A stretch of DNA of 64,000 nt from Hirudo medicinalis (lineage: Eukaryota > Annelida > Clitellata > Hirudinida > Hirudinidae), in assembly GCA_011800805.1 (NCBI GenBank), contig MPNW01000048.1:468871-532870 (forward strand). Direction: 5' to 3'. Made by a program: the position numbers and the translations under genes. The notes under the pieces were generated by a model. The model saw nothing but the letters and a program-made list of their open reading frames with translations. It made no database searches and was not told the DNA's origin. Shown in pieces: positions 1 through 11,300 of this stretch (positions are counted from its first letter, which is position 1; each line of letters begins with the position of its first letter).

Positions 1-126
1 CGCATATTGGTGAAAAGACACGTCGAAGTTCTTAACTATGTCGGACAGGGGTGAGGTATAGGTCGTGAAAAGCAGGGGTCCTAGGACAGAGCCCTGAGGG
101 ACCCCGGCAAGGAGAGCAGCGGAGGG
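1..126 (-). mobile_element. LINE reverse transcriptase fragment (runs off left edge)
   Basis: Read on the minus strand this stretch encodes [13 protein letters not shown] followed by TSPLSDIV and VSFHQYA. These are the reverse-transcriptase blocks just before the catalytic ADD motif in CR1/L2/Rex-type non-LTR retrotransposons. The frame is open to the window edge, where the ADD motif would follow, and loses similarity above about position 126. It is a decayed dispersed copy rather than part of the neighbouring ligase gene. Confidence 0.75.
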
Positions 127-290
127 GCATTATAATAGCATTATATTACTCCAACACTTAATTAGTTAGACTTTCTGATTCTTAATGCTGTAATCATGAT
201 TATAAAAATCATTAATGTAGCTGCTTTTTCCCAAATAAGATAAAAACTAGGCAATTAATGTAATAATGCAATTGTCTAATTTCTTGCAGC

Positions 291-414
291 ATGGAGACCT
301 CTTCAAAGCAAAGGCATTTCTAATGAGCATCAACAGGGACAGACTGAAGATATGGCTAATGGAGAAACTCCAAATCTTTCTCAGCAGGTGACTGAGGCCT
401 CATGCATTAAAAGG
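291..414 (+). other. Candidate plus-strand internal exon, unassigned
   Basis: A pyrimidine-rich tract ending in TTTCTTGCAG precedes 291, and a GTAACA donor follows 414. Between them one frame is open across the whole segment, including GISNEHQQGQTEDMANGETP. The peptide matches no family I recognise. It lies antisense to the expected 3' continuation of the RNF19-like gene, so it is either an exon of a gene entering from the left or a chance splice-like segment. Confidence 0.3.
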
Positions 415-1108
415 TAACAGAAAAAAATCCATTTTCTTTAAAAATAGAAAAAGATAGCCTAATTAATTATTTGTTCTCAAGATTCCCATGTTTTCAAGTT
501 GACAAATATTAACTGATTTTGTAGCTACCACAATGACAAGTTTCCAAATAAAAAGATTTTGAAGTCGGTATTGGGTATTTGGAGGAAATAACAAATCATA
601 GCAAGTTAAGATAACATTTTTGAAATAAAATTATATAAACCTTTCCAAAAATAAACTGTAAACTTATCTCAACAACATGCAAAAACAGATGAGCCATCAG
701 GAATTTTAATGGCATAAAAGGACATTAAAAGCCATAATGGAAGGTTAATATAGGTAAAACAAGGATCACTTATTAATATTATATATAGTTATGTTATAAG
801 TTATAATAACACTTAAACCTATTGTTATGGTTATTGACGCATTGAATGAACTTAGAATTTATAAAATATGAAACTTAAATATTACAACTGCAAGGTTGAA
901 ATAACAAACTTTAAAAACTTCCAAATTCAATCATTTATGTCAAATGTTTTCTTATCCTAACAATAAATTTCTATTTTTTTTAAATTCAATCTTGAACCAA
1001 GCAATGGATGCTTAACATTTGAAGAGCATTACATCTATAGGATGTAGTAGGCATATTCATTTTTAATTTGGAAATAGATGATTTCGAATGAACAAATTAT
1101 CAGCTTGC

Positions 1109-3315
1109 CTGAGGTAATGAAGATCAGAAATCTCTTTCATGCACAGCCAGCAGAATTCTGCACCACATATGGCACAGGTCATGTGGTTGCATGACCCATC
1201 ATCCATTTTAATGATGAATGCTTGACACCTTGGGCATGGTTTTATCTCATCTTGAGAAATAAAATAACAAGCAAATTAGATTTGATAAATAACATTCAAT
1301 AGGTGATATCTCCAACATTGACATCAAGAATATCTGCCATTAAAAGACTCATACTTTCTTTAATAAATTCATTTAGAAATTCTACCATGCAAACATTTTC
1401 AAAAATCTGATGTTATTACAGAAGCATTAGATTGTCTTCTCATTATTATTATTACTAATATCTTTTAACTGAAGAATGATTAAGTATAATTAGACTGAGT
1501 GATTGACTAAGAATAATTATAGTCACAGGGATTACTTTTTATAAAGGCTGCATTTATGTAAATAATTAAAAAAATCAGTCTTTCAGCTTACACCAACCTT
1601 TGAAATACAAAAAGAATCGAAACGTGTCATTTACTATTGGAACACAGAAACTCAAGCTGTGGAAGCAGCATCGTTGCAATGCTGAGCAGGATTCCTCGCC
1701 AATCACGACATGATGTTATTTGGAAATTCATGTGCCACATTTATTGATACTAAATAGTTATAAGATCAACCAACTGTGAAGGTTGGATTCTTGGCTGAAA
1801 GAAGAGGACCTAATGTAGGAGGATCTTTCTGCCTTGGCTGCATCACAAGTCTGATTGGGGTGCCAGTATTGTTTGCAGTGGTAGCAGAAAGTAGCTCCAC
1901 ATCCAGGTCTGTTACAAGTCAACTTTGGACAACTGGCACAACCAGATGCTATGACCACAAAGCTGCAATTTTTAAACATCTTTAGTAATACAAAAGCTAG
2001 TATTACAAATGTTTAACACATTAACATTGTGTTAAAAATGAATGCACTGTTTGCATTGTGGCAAACAACTTCCTTATCGATTAAATACCTAAGTAATTTT
2101 AGAGAGATTAAATATTTAACTACAAATTCTGACTTGATAAGCTGAACTGAATTAGTGAAATGCTTTCAACTAAAATATCACCATTTTATTGAACTTGGAA
2201 TAGCACAAATGTTTAGAGCAATAATATTTTTCCTATTAAGATGGAGATCACAAATTTTAATATGTTAGACAAGTCACTAGGTTTCCACGATGAAATGATC
2301 GATAATATATTTGAAAGGATGGCAAAGGATTGGCGATATCTTAAAAAGTCTCAGAGCAGCAAAACCATCAACAAAGTAAAAAACTGCATAAGCAAATTAA
2401 ACTAATAAATATAAGCTGAGTGCCAACTTGCAATCTGGAGCAGGACACCACCTGGCATCGGGATCAGAAACAAGGACTCTCCTCAGCATAAACTCCTCGT
2501 ACTTGCCGTAAAGTTTGACGTCCTCGTTGAGAATCAAACGAATGTCGTTCGGATGAAGGGGCTCGGGGCATTCCGGACACGCTATGTTGACCCTAGATTC
2601 GGTAATCTCCACGCGAAGGTACTGCTTCAAACATTCCTTGCACGACCTGTGTGTGCATGAGGAGGCAGAAAGGTCTGGAAAATTGCTTTTGGGTTGGACC
2701 AAGGTGCACAGGTTGCACTCCAACGTAGGACTGGTATTTGTAGCAGTGCCAGAACTTTCAAGAGTTGACAACGTTAGTGGGGAAATTCTCTGGCTGTCCT
2801 TTTGTTTTTTGCCCTGAGTCATCTGCTTAAGTGATGTTTATGAGTTTATTTTAAGAATTCATCAAAAGGTACCTATTATTACTTAAATGCACAAATAAAA
2901 GTATTTAATTAGGTAAACTATTTTTAAAGAGATTTAAAACAGAAAACTTATCCTAGGGAGCAAAGGATTCAAGAATTTATTCATAGAAATGAACTCAAGT
3001 GCTCAAATGTTAATAATTATCGCATGTCACTAAAATTACCTCTGAAGCAGGATAATCCCTTTTGGTTGGAGTGTTTTTTCCACCAACATTTGTAACTGGT
3101 TCCATTTCAAGAGAAGGGTTTTTTTTCTTTCGAGGACCCATGATTCTCTGGCCATGTATGCCTTGAAACATTCTTCTTAAAGAAACCCATCTACGATGAG
3201 ACTTCCCCTCATTTGGGCGAATGTTGGTGGGAGCCTCCACTGGGGAAGGTCGTGACGAAACCGACGTATTAGAGGATTTGTGGTCATTCACCTCCTTTCT
3301 GCCCATTTTATTCAT
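1109..3315 (-). CDS. RNF19: RBR E3 ubiquitin ligase, RNF19A/B (Dorfin)-like, 3' end outside window
   Basis: RING-between-RING ligase that passes ubiquitin from an E2 to a catalytic cysteine and then to substrate. Coding exons: 3040-3315, 2428-2822, 1775-1962 and 1109-1250, in matching phase, giving about 333 residues. Residues 1-127 are a basic, low-complexity N-terminus. RING1 follows ([18 protein letters not shown]; about 128-175), with the RNF19-type stretch EITESRV. Next comes the IBR (about 195-265: [24 protein letters not shown]) and RING2 (CPRC...DGSCNHMTC...EFCWLC). The RING2 catalytic cysteine should be Cys307 in DGSC. The last visible exon ends ISDLHYL at a GC donor (CTCAG|GCAAGC). 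The family's transmembrane C-terminal part would lie to the left and is not seen. The start is the first of two nearby ATGs (MNKMGRK). The gene is divergent from DOHH. Confidence 0.92.
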
Positions 3316-4067
3316 TTTACTTTGTATTTACTGACAATTTTCTAACACTTAATTCAGTCCAAGTCTATTTTTCCTTAATTATTTAAGAATTAAATCTATT
3401 TCTAAGCCGTAAAATCAGAGCTGATGCATTAAGCTTACCCGGAAATCGTGGGTCGTTAATTGTGCAACGATCTAAACTAACTTAAATCTAAGTATCCCAA
3501 TGCAATAATAGTTATGTATTTCCTCTTTTATAAGGCTGTCGGACCTCTCTTCCCCTATTTTAACCAATCGAAAACGAGAGAATCCATATTAGCTGGGACG
3601 GCAGTCAACAAAAGTTGCAAGGCATAACAAAACAGATAGACGGTCAGATTAGTCACATCTGAACATGGTAAATTCTACCGTGTCACAAATTTATTAATAT
3701 AAATATTATCATGTAAAACTTTGTATTTGTAGTCTAAAATGATATGATATAAGCGCTACAACAACTTTATAGTACATAATACGTTGCAGACAATTAAAAC
3801 TTACTTTAAAAATGTTAAATGTGTGATTTTTTAAATATCAGGTGGCATGCTTTTGAATAAATTTTATGAAATATGTTTTCATTTTATTTACGTTATAATT
3901 TTATACATTAAAACAAAATATACTATTTGTAAAAATCCAAAGAATAAAACTTTAATATAAAAAATCTAAAACATTGTTTGGGTGGTTATAAAGTGAATCT
4001 TGGTTGCGGCGTGTTGAACTTTCGGTTTTTTATTTACATCTTGTGGATTAGAGTGTAATCTATAGAC
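3316..4067. promoter_or_regulatory. Shared upstream region between divergent RNF19-like and DOHH genes
   Basis: About 750 bp separate the two start codons, which point away from each other, so both promoters should lie here. The half near RNF19 (3400-3620) is less AT-rich than the half near DOHH (3680-4000). The AT-rich half has no coding potential. I see no clear TATA box or other named element. Confidence 0.5.
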
Positions 4068-5677
4068 ATGTCCTTAAACGTTAACGCAGAAGATTTGAAC
4101 GCCATTTGTTCCACTTTGGAAGACCGTACTAAAAGTGTCACCGACCGATTTAGATCATTATTTACGCTGAAAAATTTGGGAGGAAAGCAGGCAATCGATA
4201 GTATATCAAAATGTTTTGATGATCAGTCCGTTTTATTGAAACACGAATGTGCCTATTGTCTGGGCCAAATGCAAGACGAATATGCACTCGACATCTTAAT
4301 AAAAGTGTTAGAAGATGAAAAGCAGGACAAAATAGTTAGACATGAAGCTGGTAGGAATAATTCGTTATTGCTAATGTTAAGTGTTATTAAGTACATAATT
4401 GTGAAAATTGTCTAAAATTCATTTGTAACTAAAACTTTTCATTTCATATTACAGGAGAGGCATTAGGTGCTATTGGTAATCCTTGTGTGTTGCATATTTT
4501 GCAAAAATATGCAAATGATCCTGTAAGAGAGGTAGTACATTAACTTCAGACTATTCATTAGACTTTTTAAATTAATGCCCATTGTTTGTGATCCCTAGGT
4601 TGCAGAAACATGTCAACTTGCTGTAGAACGAATCAACTGGTTGCAATCAACTGAAGAGAACAAAGGGATTTCAGGAAATGGCAATGTTTGTTATACATCC
4701 GTTGATCCAGCACCACCTTCTGAAAGCAAAAACATTGAAGAGTTGAGGTCGACACTCTTGAACGAACAACTTCCATTGTTTCTGAGGTACAGGGCCATGT
4801 TTGCCCTCAGGAATGATGGCAGTGAGGATGCTGTCAGTGCTCTTGTGGCAGGTTATTTATTTTTTCTTGTAATTGGCCTCAGTGCTCTAGTTGTTCTGAT
4901 TAGTCAGTGTTAAGTAGTTTACTGCATATTTTTTCAAACAATGACATTTCTATAATTTTAAGTATCTTAAGGTGTATTTGGTTTTTATTAGACTTGAGTA
5001 ATCCAGAGCGACAATTATAAAATAACATTTGTAAGCAAAAAAACTTTAACTGTTACACAGTAAATGAAAATAGAATGAGGCAGTGATGTAGAAATGAAGA
5101 ATATGAAGACAGATATGACTCAATATTTAATTATGGTAATTTGAATATGGATATGCATTATCTATATGGATTTACAATCAAAATAACTCCAAGGGTGTAT
5201 ATTTGTATACGGAATAGACAAACCATGTCCGGCATCTAATATGTATTAGATGTTGTGGAATCAAAAATATTGTAAAACACCACTTTTAGACAAATTTACA
5301 TCTAAAAGATTTAAAATGTTTCTTTTTCTGCTTTAAAACCAGGTTTGAAATGTGATGGGGCACTGTTCAAACATGAGATTGCCTACGTCCTCGGTCAAAT
5401 GCAGCCTGCCAGTGCAGAAACGGGTCTGTTGGAAAGACTTAAGGACCTCGGCGAGAGTCCCATGGTGAGACACGAATGTGCAGAGGCCATGGGTTCCATT
5501 GCCACCGACAGCTGTTTTAATGCTCTCTCTGCCTGCCTGAACGACCAAGAAACCATTGTCAGACAGAGTTGTGAAGTGGGATTGGACATGGCAGAATATG
5601 GAAGATCAGAAGAGGAGTTTGAATATGCCAATGGACTGGCAAAACTGAAGAATGAAAAGATGATCAATGTGCATTAG
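4068..5677 (+). CDS. DOHH: Deoxyhypusine hydroxylase
   Basis: Di-iron monooxygenase that hydroxylates deoxyhypusine on eIF5A, completing hypusine formation in the cytosol. Exons 4068-4350, 4455-4531, 4599-4851 and 5343-5677 join in phase to 315 residues, against about 302 in human. The protein is HEAT-like repeats in two halves joined by a loop (about residues 137-165). The four His-Glu iron ligand pairs are all present: H59-E60 (LLKHECAYCLGQ), H92-E93 (VRHEAGEALG), H215-E216 (FKHEIAYVLGQ) and H248-E249 (VRHECAEAMG). The start is the first in-frame ATG and gives the usual N-terminus. A poly(A) signal AATAAA lies at 5718-5723, about 40 bases past the stop. The gene looks intact and functional. 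Confidence 0.97.
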
Positions 5678-5717
5678 GTGTATTAATAGGAAAGATTAGG
5701 AATTGTTTTTGGTTAAA

Positions 5718-5723
5718 AATAAA
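5718..5723 (+). terminator. Poly(A) signal AATAAA of DOHH
   Basis: Canonical AATAAA 40 bases after the DOHH stop, followed by a T-rich run. It is the natural 3' end signal for this transcript. Confidence 0.6.
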
Positions 5724-6113
5724 GTTTTTTTCCAGCAATATAAAGCAACAAACAATTTTTTGTCATAGGCATACCATGGTGTTGATGTTAATATTTTTTT
5801 TTTTCAAATGAAATACTATGTAAAGACACATGATACAAAAGCCTAACAATAAGATTTCAGGGTAAGTTGGAAAATGCTTTGTGTCTTGTGATGTTGGGTT
5901 TTTCTAAACTCATGGTACGTTTTGAATAGTTTATTGGAGCGATAGGTTGCCGAACTGCTTCACTTTGTCATCCAATTTCATGAAAAAGGACTTAATCAAA
6001 GTGGCTAAAAAAAAGTGGTTAAAACAGGAGTTCAATTAATTAAACATTTGCTAGAAATGACCATTTGAAACACATTTCAAGGGTATTTTAGCTTGCTTTT
6101 AAAAACATCAATT

Positions 6114-6119
6114 TTTATT
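6114..6119 (-). terminator. Poly(A) signal for claudin-like gene
   Basis: AATAAA on the minus strand, about 65 bases after the stop codon of the claudin-like gene. Confidence 0.45.
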
Positions 6120-6185
6120 AATAAATGTAGCAAAATGTGGTAGTTTAAAATCTAAGAGGGAACAATTTAAATGAGTTACAGAATT

Positions 6186-7314
6186 TCAAACAAAGTCATC
6201 TCCATCGTCTGCCTGAGCTTGGTAGCTCTTGCCTGCAAAACTCTTCTCAGGATCGTGCTGTCTGGTATCGGCCATAAAAGATTTCTGGCCGAAACTCATG
6301 CCCATTCCATGAGTTTCGTAGGAGGGAGGCTGATCAGGTGCCATGGAAGTTGAGGGTGCATATGAGTAGGGCTTTTGGTCATAAATTGCTGGTTCAACTG
6401 GCTCAAGCTGGAAGGTTGACATCTCCAAAGCTGCTTTTGTGTATTCATCTTCTTTGACAAGGAGCATGTTGTAAGTGTTCTGAGCTTCCTTGTAGAGGCA
6501 GATACCAGCAGCAAGACTGAATATGCCAGTGATGATCAGGAAACCATATCCCCAAGAGAGGAAGTTCAGGTCCGGCCGAGGGAGCCAGTATCTGTCGTTG
6601 GTCTGTATGCCAAAGATGAGAGCCACCACCACCGTTATCATGCCTGAAAGAAAAAGGCATTGCTAGCTGCTCCTTCTATTTATTTACCAGTTGTGTAATA
6701 GTTTTGGTCAACTAGAGATTCAAAATAGTTTCAAAAGCTGATCACTCACTAATTAAAACCATGAGAGATGCAGCTGAGAATATTCCATAAGACTGCAAAT
6801 ATTCATGATTGATGAGGGGACAAAGGTGGAGAAAAACCAGAGCAATGATGATGCAGGTTGTGATGAGGATGATCAGGCATCCCACAACCAGCACTTGACA
6901 AGTTATAAACCAAGCTGGCAAGTTCAAAGGTTCTCAATCACATTGTGAGTTTAAAACATAATTAATGTCATCTATTAGAATCCACTTGTAATCCACGAAA
7001 TACTAACGAGGTGTCAGCCATTCGCGGAGTTTGTAATATTTTGGTTGAGTGTCAAAAACCCACCAACAACCACTGTAAATTTCCTGACTGTCGTCTTTAA
7101 ACTGCATGTAGTTGTAGAAGCACACATGCCACAAACCCATGTTCTTAAACTGATTCTCCGACAATGGCCAGGTCTGGATCCAATAAGGACTGACGAAAGA
7201 TATGCACAGAGAAGCGAGAGCCATCAGGGCACATCCAAAGCCAACCCAGGCCATCATGCCAGTGGGTGCTGGCTGTTTCACCACACCTTGGTTATCTTTG
7301 CTAGGCTGATACAT
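6186..7314 (-). CDS. Claudin-like four-transmembrane protein
   Basis: Exons 7008-7314, 6750-6914 and 6186-6643 join in phase to 309 residues. TM1 is near residues 20-42 (MAWVGFGCALMALASLCISF). The first extracellular loop has the claudin/PMP22-type signature: W, then GLWHVCFYN, then a second Cys in SGCWW. TM2 and TM3 lie around the second exon and its junction, and TM4 is in the third exon (FLIITGIFSLAAGICL). The cytoplasmic tail of about 100 residues is Pro/Ser/Tyr-rich and contains PPSY, a possible WW-domain ligand. The family seals or organises cell junctions in the plasma membrane. The exact subfamily is not recognised; a related invertebrate four-TM family is the main alternative. The gene lies tail to tail with DOHH. 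Confidence 0.7.
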
Positions 7315-7737
7315 GGTCTCCTACTTAGTTGTTACTGTAATCATGTGGATCCTTCAAAAAGTTCGTTACGAAAAGCGCTTCAAGTATCTACCTCGGCTCA
7401 CCTGTTACCACACCTGAATTCGATTTTGTTTATCATCAGTTTTTAGTAGCGCTTTAATTTAATTTCATGTATTTCAAAAATAATTGAAATTTGTAAATTA
7501 TTTTGTAAAACACTTTTTGTAATCACGCGATAAATAAAAAATTCTTCAGGTTACAAAATTAGATACACATAATTCCTCTCGATTAACATCTTTTCCACAA
7601 TTTTAACAAACTTTAATATTTCACTTCTTTGCAAGCCGCCATCAACAATAACTGTAAGTTGTAAAAAATCTCAATGGTTTGTTTCTTAACAATAGTTAAT
7701 TTCAACTTTCTTTTTTAAATTTTCATGCAATCTGGAA

Positions 7738-8140
7738 ATTTGAGTTATGAGGAGAGATTAAGAAGGTAAATCAACAAACCTAGAAATAAGAAGAAGCAGA
7801 GGTGAACTCATAGAAACGTTCAAGATATTAACAGGAAGAGAAGATTTACCGACTGAACATTTCTTCAGTTCCACAAGAGAGCATGAATGTAAACTGTAAA
7901 GGAGAGCAACGGGTACTCTGAAGAATATATTCATTTATAATTACTTCAGCACTAGAGTAGTTAAGTAAGTAGTTAAGTAATCTGTGGAACAAGCTTGATA
8001 AGGAGACAATATGTTTAGATTCGGTGGAACTATTTAAAATAGGACCATCGAAATTTGAATATTTAATTAAAAAGGAGCGATTTATCACATAGACATTAAT
8101 TAGTCTACTTACACCATTATAAGTTAATGTTATGTTATGT
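7738..8140 (+). mobile_element. 3' fragment of a LINE (C-terminal part of RT ORF and tail)
   Basis: On the plus strand it reads LSYEERLRR, then KKKQRGELIETFKILTGRE, then LWNKLDKETI and FKIGPSKFEYL. This is the usual C-terminal segment after the reverse transcriptase of CR1/Rex-type LINEs, interrupted by stops. The block beginning GTTATGAGGA is closely similar to the relic at 43258, so both belong to one family. The end carries short GTTATGTTAT repeats. Confidence 0.7.
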
Positions 8141-8201
8141 TATTATGAGCCAGTAACTTTCACACCAACAAATAAATTTCTGCTCACTAATTTCAAGAAT
8201 A

Positions 8202-8207
8202 TTTATT
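8202..8207 (-). terminator. Candidate poly(A) signal for the SLC5 gene
   Basis: AATAAA on the minus strand about 170 bases beyond the SLC5 stop. Another AATAAA-like site could be used instead. Confidence 0.35.
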
Positions 8208-8376
8208 CAGTAATTTGGAAACAGTATCGCATCATGTAAAAAATGAAAATAAATTAATTTTTGTCGAAAATAGTTCATAGATCAGAATCAATATCTCGCG
8301 AAACGTTGATTAAAAATTCCTTTACTTAGGTGAACCAATTTTAGTATGCTTAAAAGAATATCCTAGACCGACATTT

Positions 8377-11300
8377 TCACGGTCTCCATCTGAAAATCGA
8401 GAGAAATGTAAACATGAAAACAGCAATACCGAGAATCACAGCCAGGAGCAAATGCATAAGAACTTTTGCTGTACTATTCTGATTCAAGGCTGCTTTAATT
8501 TCTTCGTCTTCTTCTTCGGCTTCTTTCTTCTTCTCCATTTTCAATTCCTCCTCACTACGAGCCACTTCGTATGTGTTGGTGAATCCGCTATCGCTGGAAA
8601 TACCGCATATCCAAATGTAGATGAAATCCTTGACCTTTGACACGCTATTTAGATAGGGCAGCTCTGTGAATAATTTAACAAATGAAATATTTGGAAAATG
8701 TATCAGATTGTCTTTTCTTGATTAAGATAAATGATGTTTTAAGCAAATTCAGTTTTATTCCATTAAATTTTCATAAATTATACAAATTGCATTCGGTTAT
8801 TCACACACCGTTCTCTGTTAGATTTGCAGAATAAAATGTCTTCTTGCTTTCATTGCCGGGGTGTTTCGTGACGTCGTCAGATTTGACATTTTCTTGCTGT
8901 TCTATCAAAATTGTAAGAACATCGAATTTAGCACTGATTAAGCACTGAAGTAAATGATATTACATATTTGTGGCTTTATTCTAAATCTTTAACTCAACGT
9001 ATTAACTTGCCCGGTAAATGGTACATCTGTGACTATGTTTCTAAGCGAAACTTAAATTATGACAAGACATGAAAAAATAATCATGATGTGGCATGTTACT
9101 TTTTCCGTGACGTTGTGAGGAATCATGGACATCGAGATTGGATTCATAAGAAAGGTTGACGTAGGCCTGAGTGTTAATTTCTTCAACCTGCTTCTTGGAG
9201 GGCTTCACGTAACAAACGCAGCGCAGGTATTTCCATTCCAATTCATAATTTCCTGTTTAAAAACATAAACACCTCAAAATAAAAAAAACTTCTTCATTAT
9301 TATTTCATAGAAAATTGAAAATGCTTCAACATTGCAAAATGTAGGTGAAATACGGACCACTTTCTATATCATCCACTTTTACAGTGAAATAGCGAGTCCA
9401 GAATGTGGTTCTGTAAATCTGGTAAAAAAAAAAACAACGTTCTTCTTTGAACTTTGAATGTCTTACGTAACAATTAAATATGAATAAGTTATGAAAATGA
9501 CAGAATCTAGATTCAACTAATAACCTGTTTCAACGTGGGTGGTTTAGTCACCAAAGAAACAAAAATGGCGACTAGTGCCGTAACCCAAAACAGAAAAATA
9601 GCATAGTACATGTAGTGGATGCTGGAAAGGAATGCTGGTCTCGAGTCTTCATCTCCACAGAAGGCAGGACCAGCATAAACCATGATAAGGATCAATCTCA
9701 CAACTCCCAAAATGAGGCCTGTTATAAGTCCAAAGAAGGCACCCTAAAGAAATTGATTTTATTTTCATGGCTTTATTTTTTGTTCCTCTACACATTATTT
9801 TAACAAGTTTGCAATCAAGTAATTTGAATGAAATGCTTTACGGGAAAAGTTTGTTTTGGCAATAAAACAGGCCTGCGACGAAAATACTTTTTGCTTCATT
9901 TTAATTGCTTCTCATGTCATTTTGGATGCTGAATTCAAAAAGATACCAAAATTATCATATCATGTATAATGCCGTGTATATATATATATATATATATATA
10001 TAATACAATTTTATACTCCAACAATATATATATCGTCACTCCGGCACGTGCTCTCGTCCTGCTCGTACGCCCTTGCCCATGGGCGCTACACATGGCGGCA
10101 CAATCAAGTTTTGCAGATCGTGCTCGAGGCGGCAAGGACGGCATGCTCCCAGGCTAATGCCCGTGAAACTGCGCCAGCTAGAAAAATGTAGTTCTTAAGA
10201 GAGGGCTCGTCACAACACCGCAAGGAAAAGAACGAGAAACAAAGAAGGGACTTACTTTCCAAAGCCAAAGATTGGGAAGTTTCAGCAGACCTGCAAGGAG
10301 AAAGGCATTGCCACAAGGTGCTGCAAGAGAGCGGCAAGCGGCCGGACCTAGTGATGGCGTCAACAGTGTCGGACTCCTTCATCCTGGTTGAATTGACGGT
10401 CCCATGGGAAGACAGGATGGATCTTAGCAGTGCTTTGAAGAGCGACCGGTATTTGGATCTCACAATGGATCTCAAGGCAAGAGGGTATGGTGTCCATCTT
10501 TTCGTCATCGAAGTCGGTGCTAGAGGACTTGTAGGCAGGTCCACGTACGCCTTTCTCAGAGCGATAGGTCTTTCCAACAGGCAGACAAAACATTTCGTCA
10601 AAGAACTGTCTGAGGCCGCAGAGTCGGCGTCTCAATGGATTTGGACGACGAAGGACCGGAAGTAAGACTTCAAAGTCAAGGTGAAGCATGGAGTGTCAGT
10701 CACATGGAGGGTCCTGGCTCATTCCACCACAACGGGGACATCAGAAGGGAGTCAAAGAAGAGACACCTGGACAACTGTAACGCCAACGGTATATAGGAGG
10801 CGCTGCAATAGAGTTTCTAGTATTGTTTCTCGGACGGCGGAGCTCTCGCGGATTTTCGTAAATTTTGTGGCGATTTCGTGCGTAAAATTGTTTGTCTTGG
10901 TTTGTATCGAGCGGACAGTCCGTTTATTGTTGAGGGTATGTTGCGTGATTATGTTGATATGAAGGAAGAACAAGCTGACAGGGACATCCGTCTGATCACC
11001 GGATGCGGCCCAGCCCCTGAGAGCGTAAGGATTAAGGGCCGAAACGTTCATCGAAAGGGCCAATCCTCTGAAGATCCTTGTCAGAAGGCTCCATCAAGAG
11101 TTTCGAAAAAAAAAAATATATATATATATATAACAATTTTATACTCCAATAAACAAATTTAAAAAAATGCTTTTTGTATTTTGTAATTCATTTGAATTTC
11201 ATAAATGCTCATGCACAGTCAAAATACTTTTGAGGATTATGAAAAAATGCATGTGATGTAAACTAAAACATGAGGACATATTTAGATTCAGCACCCCAAC

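Noticed and set aside
10104..10601. 165-codon minus-strand frame in the inserted element
   Set aside because: Antisense shadow of the retrotransposon domain RPDLV...ELTVPWE on the plus strand.
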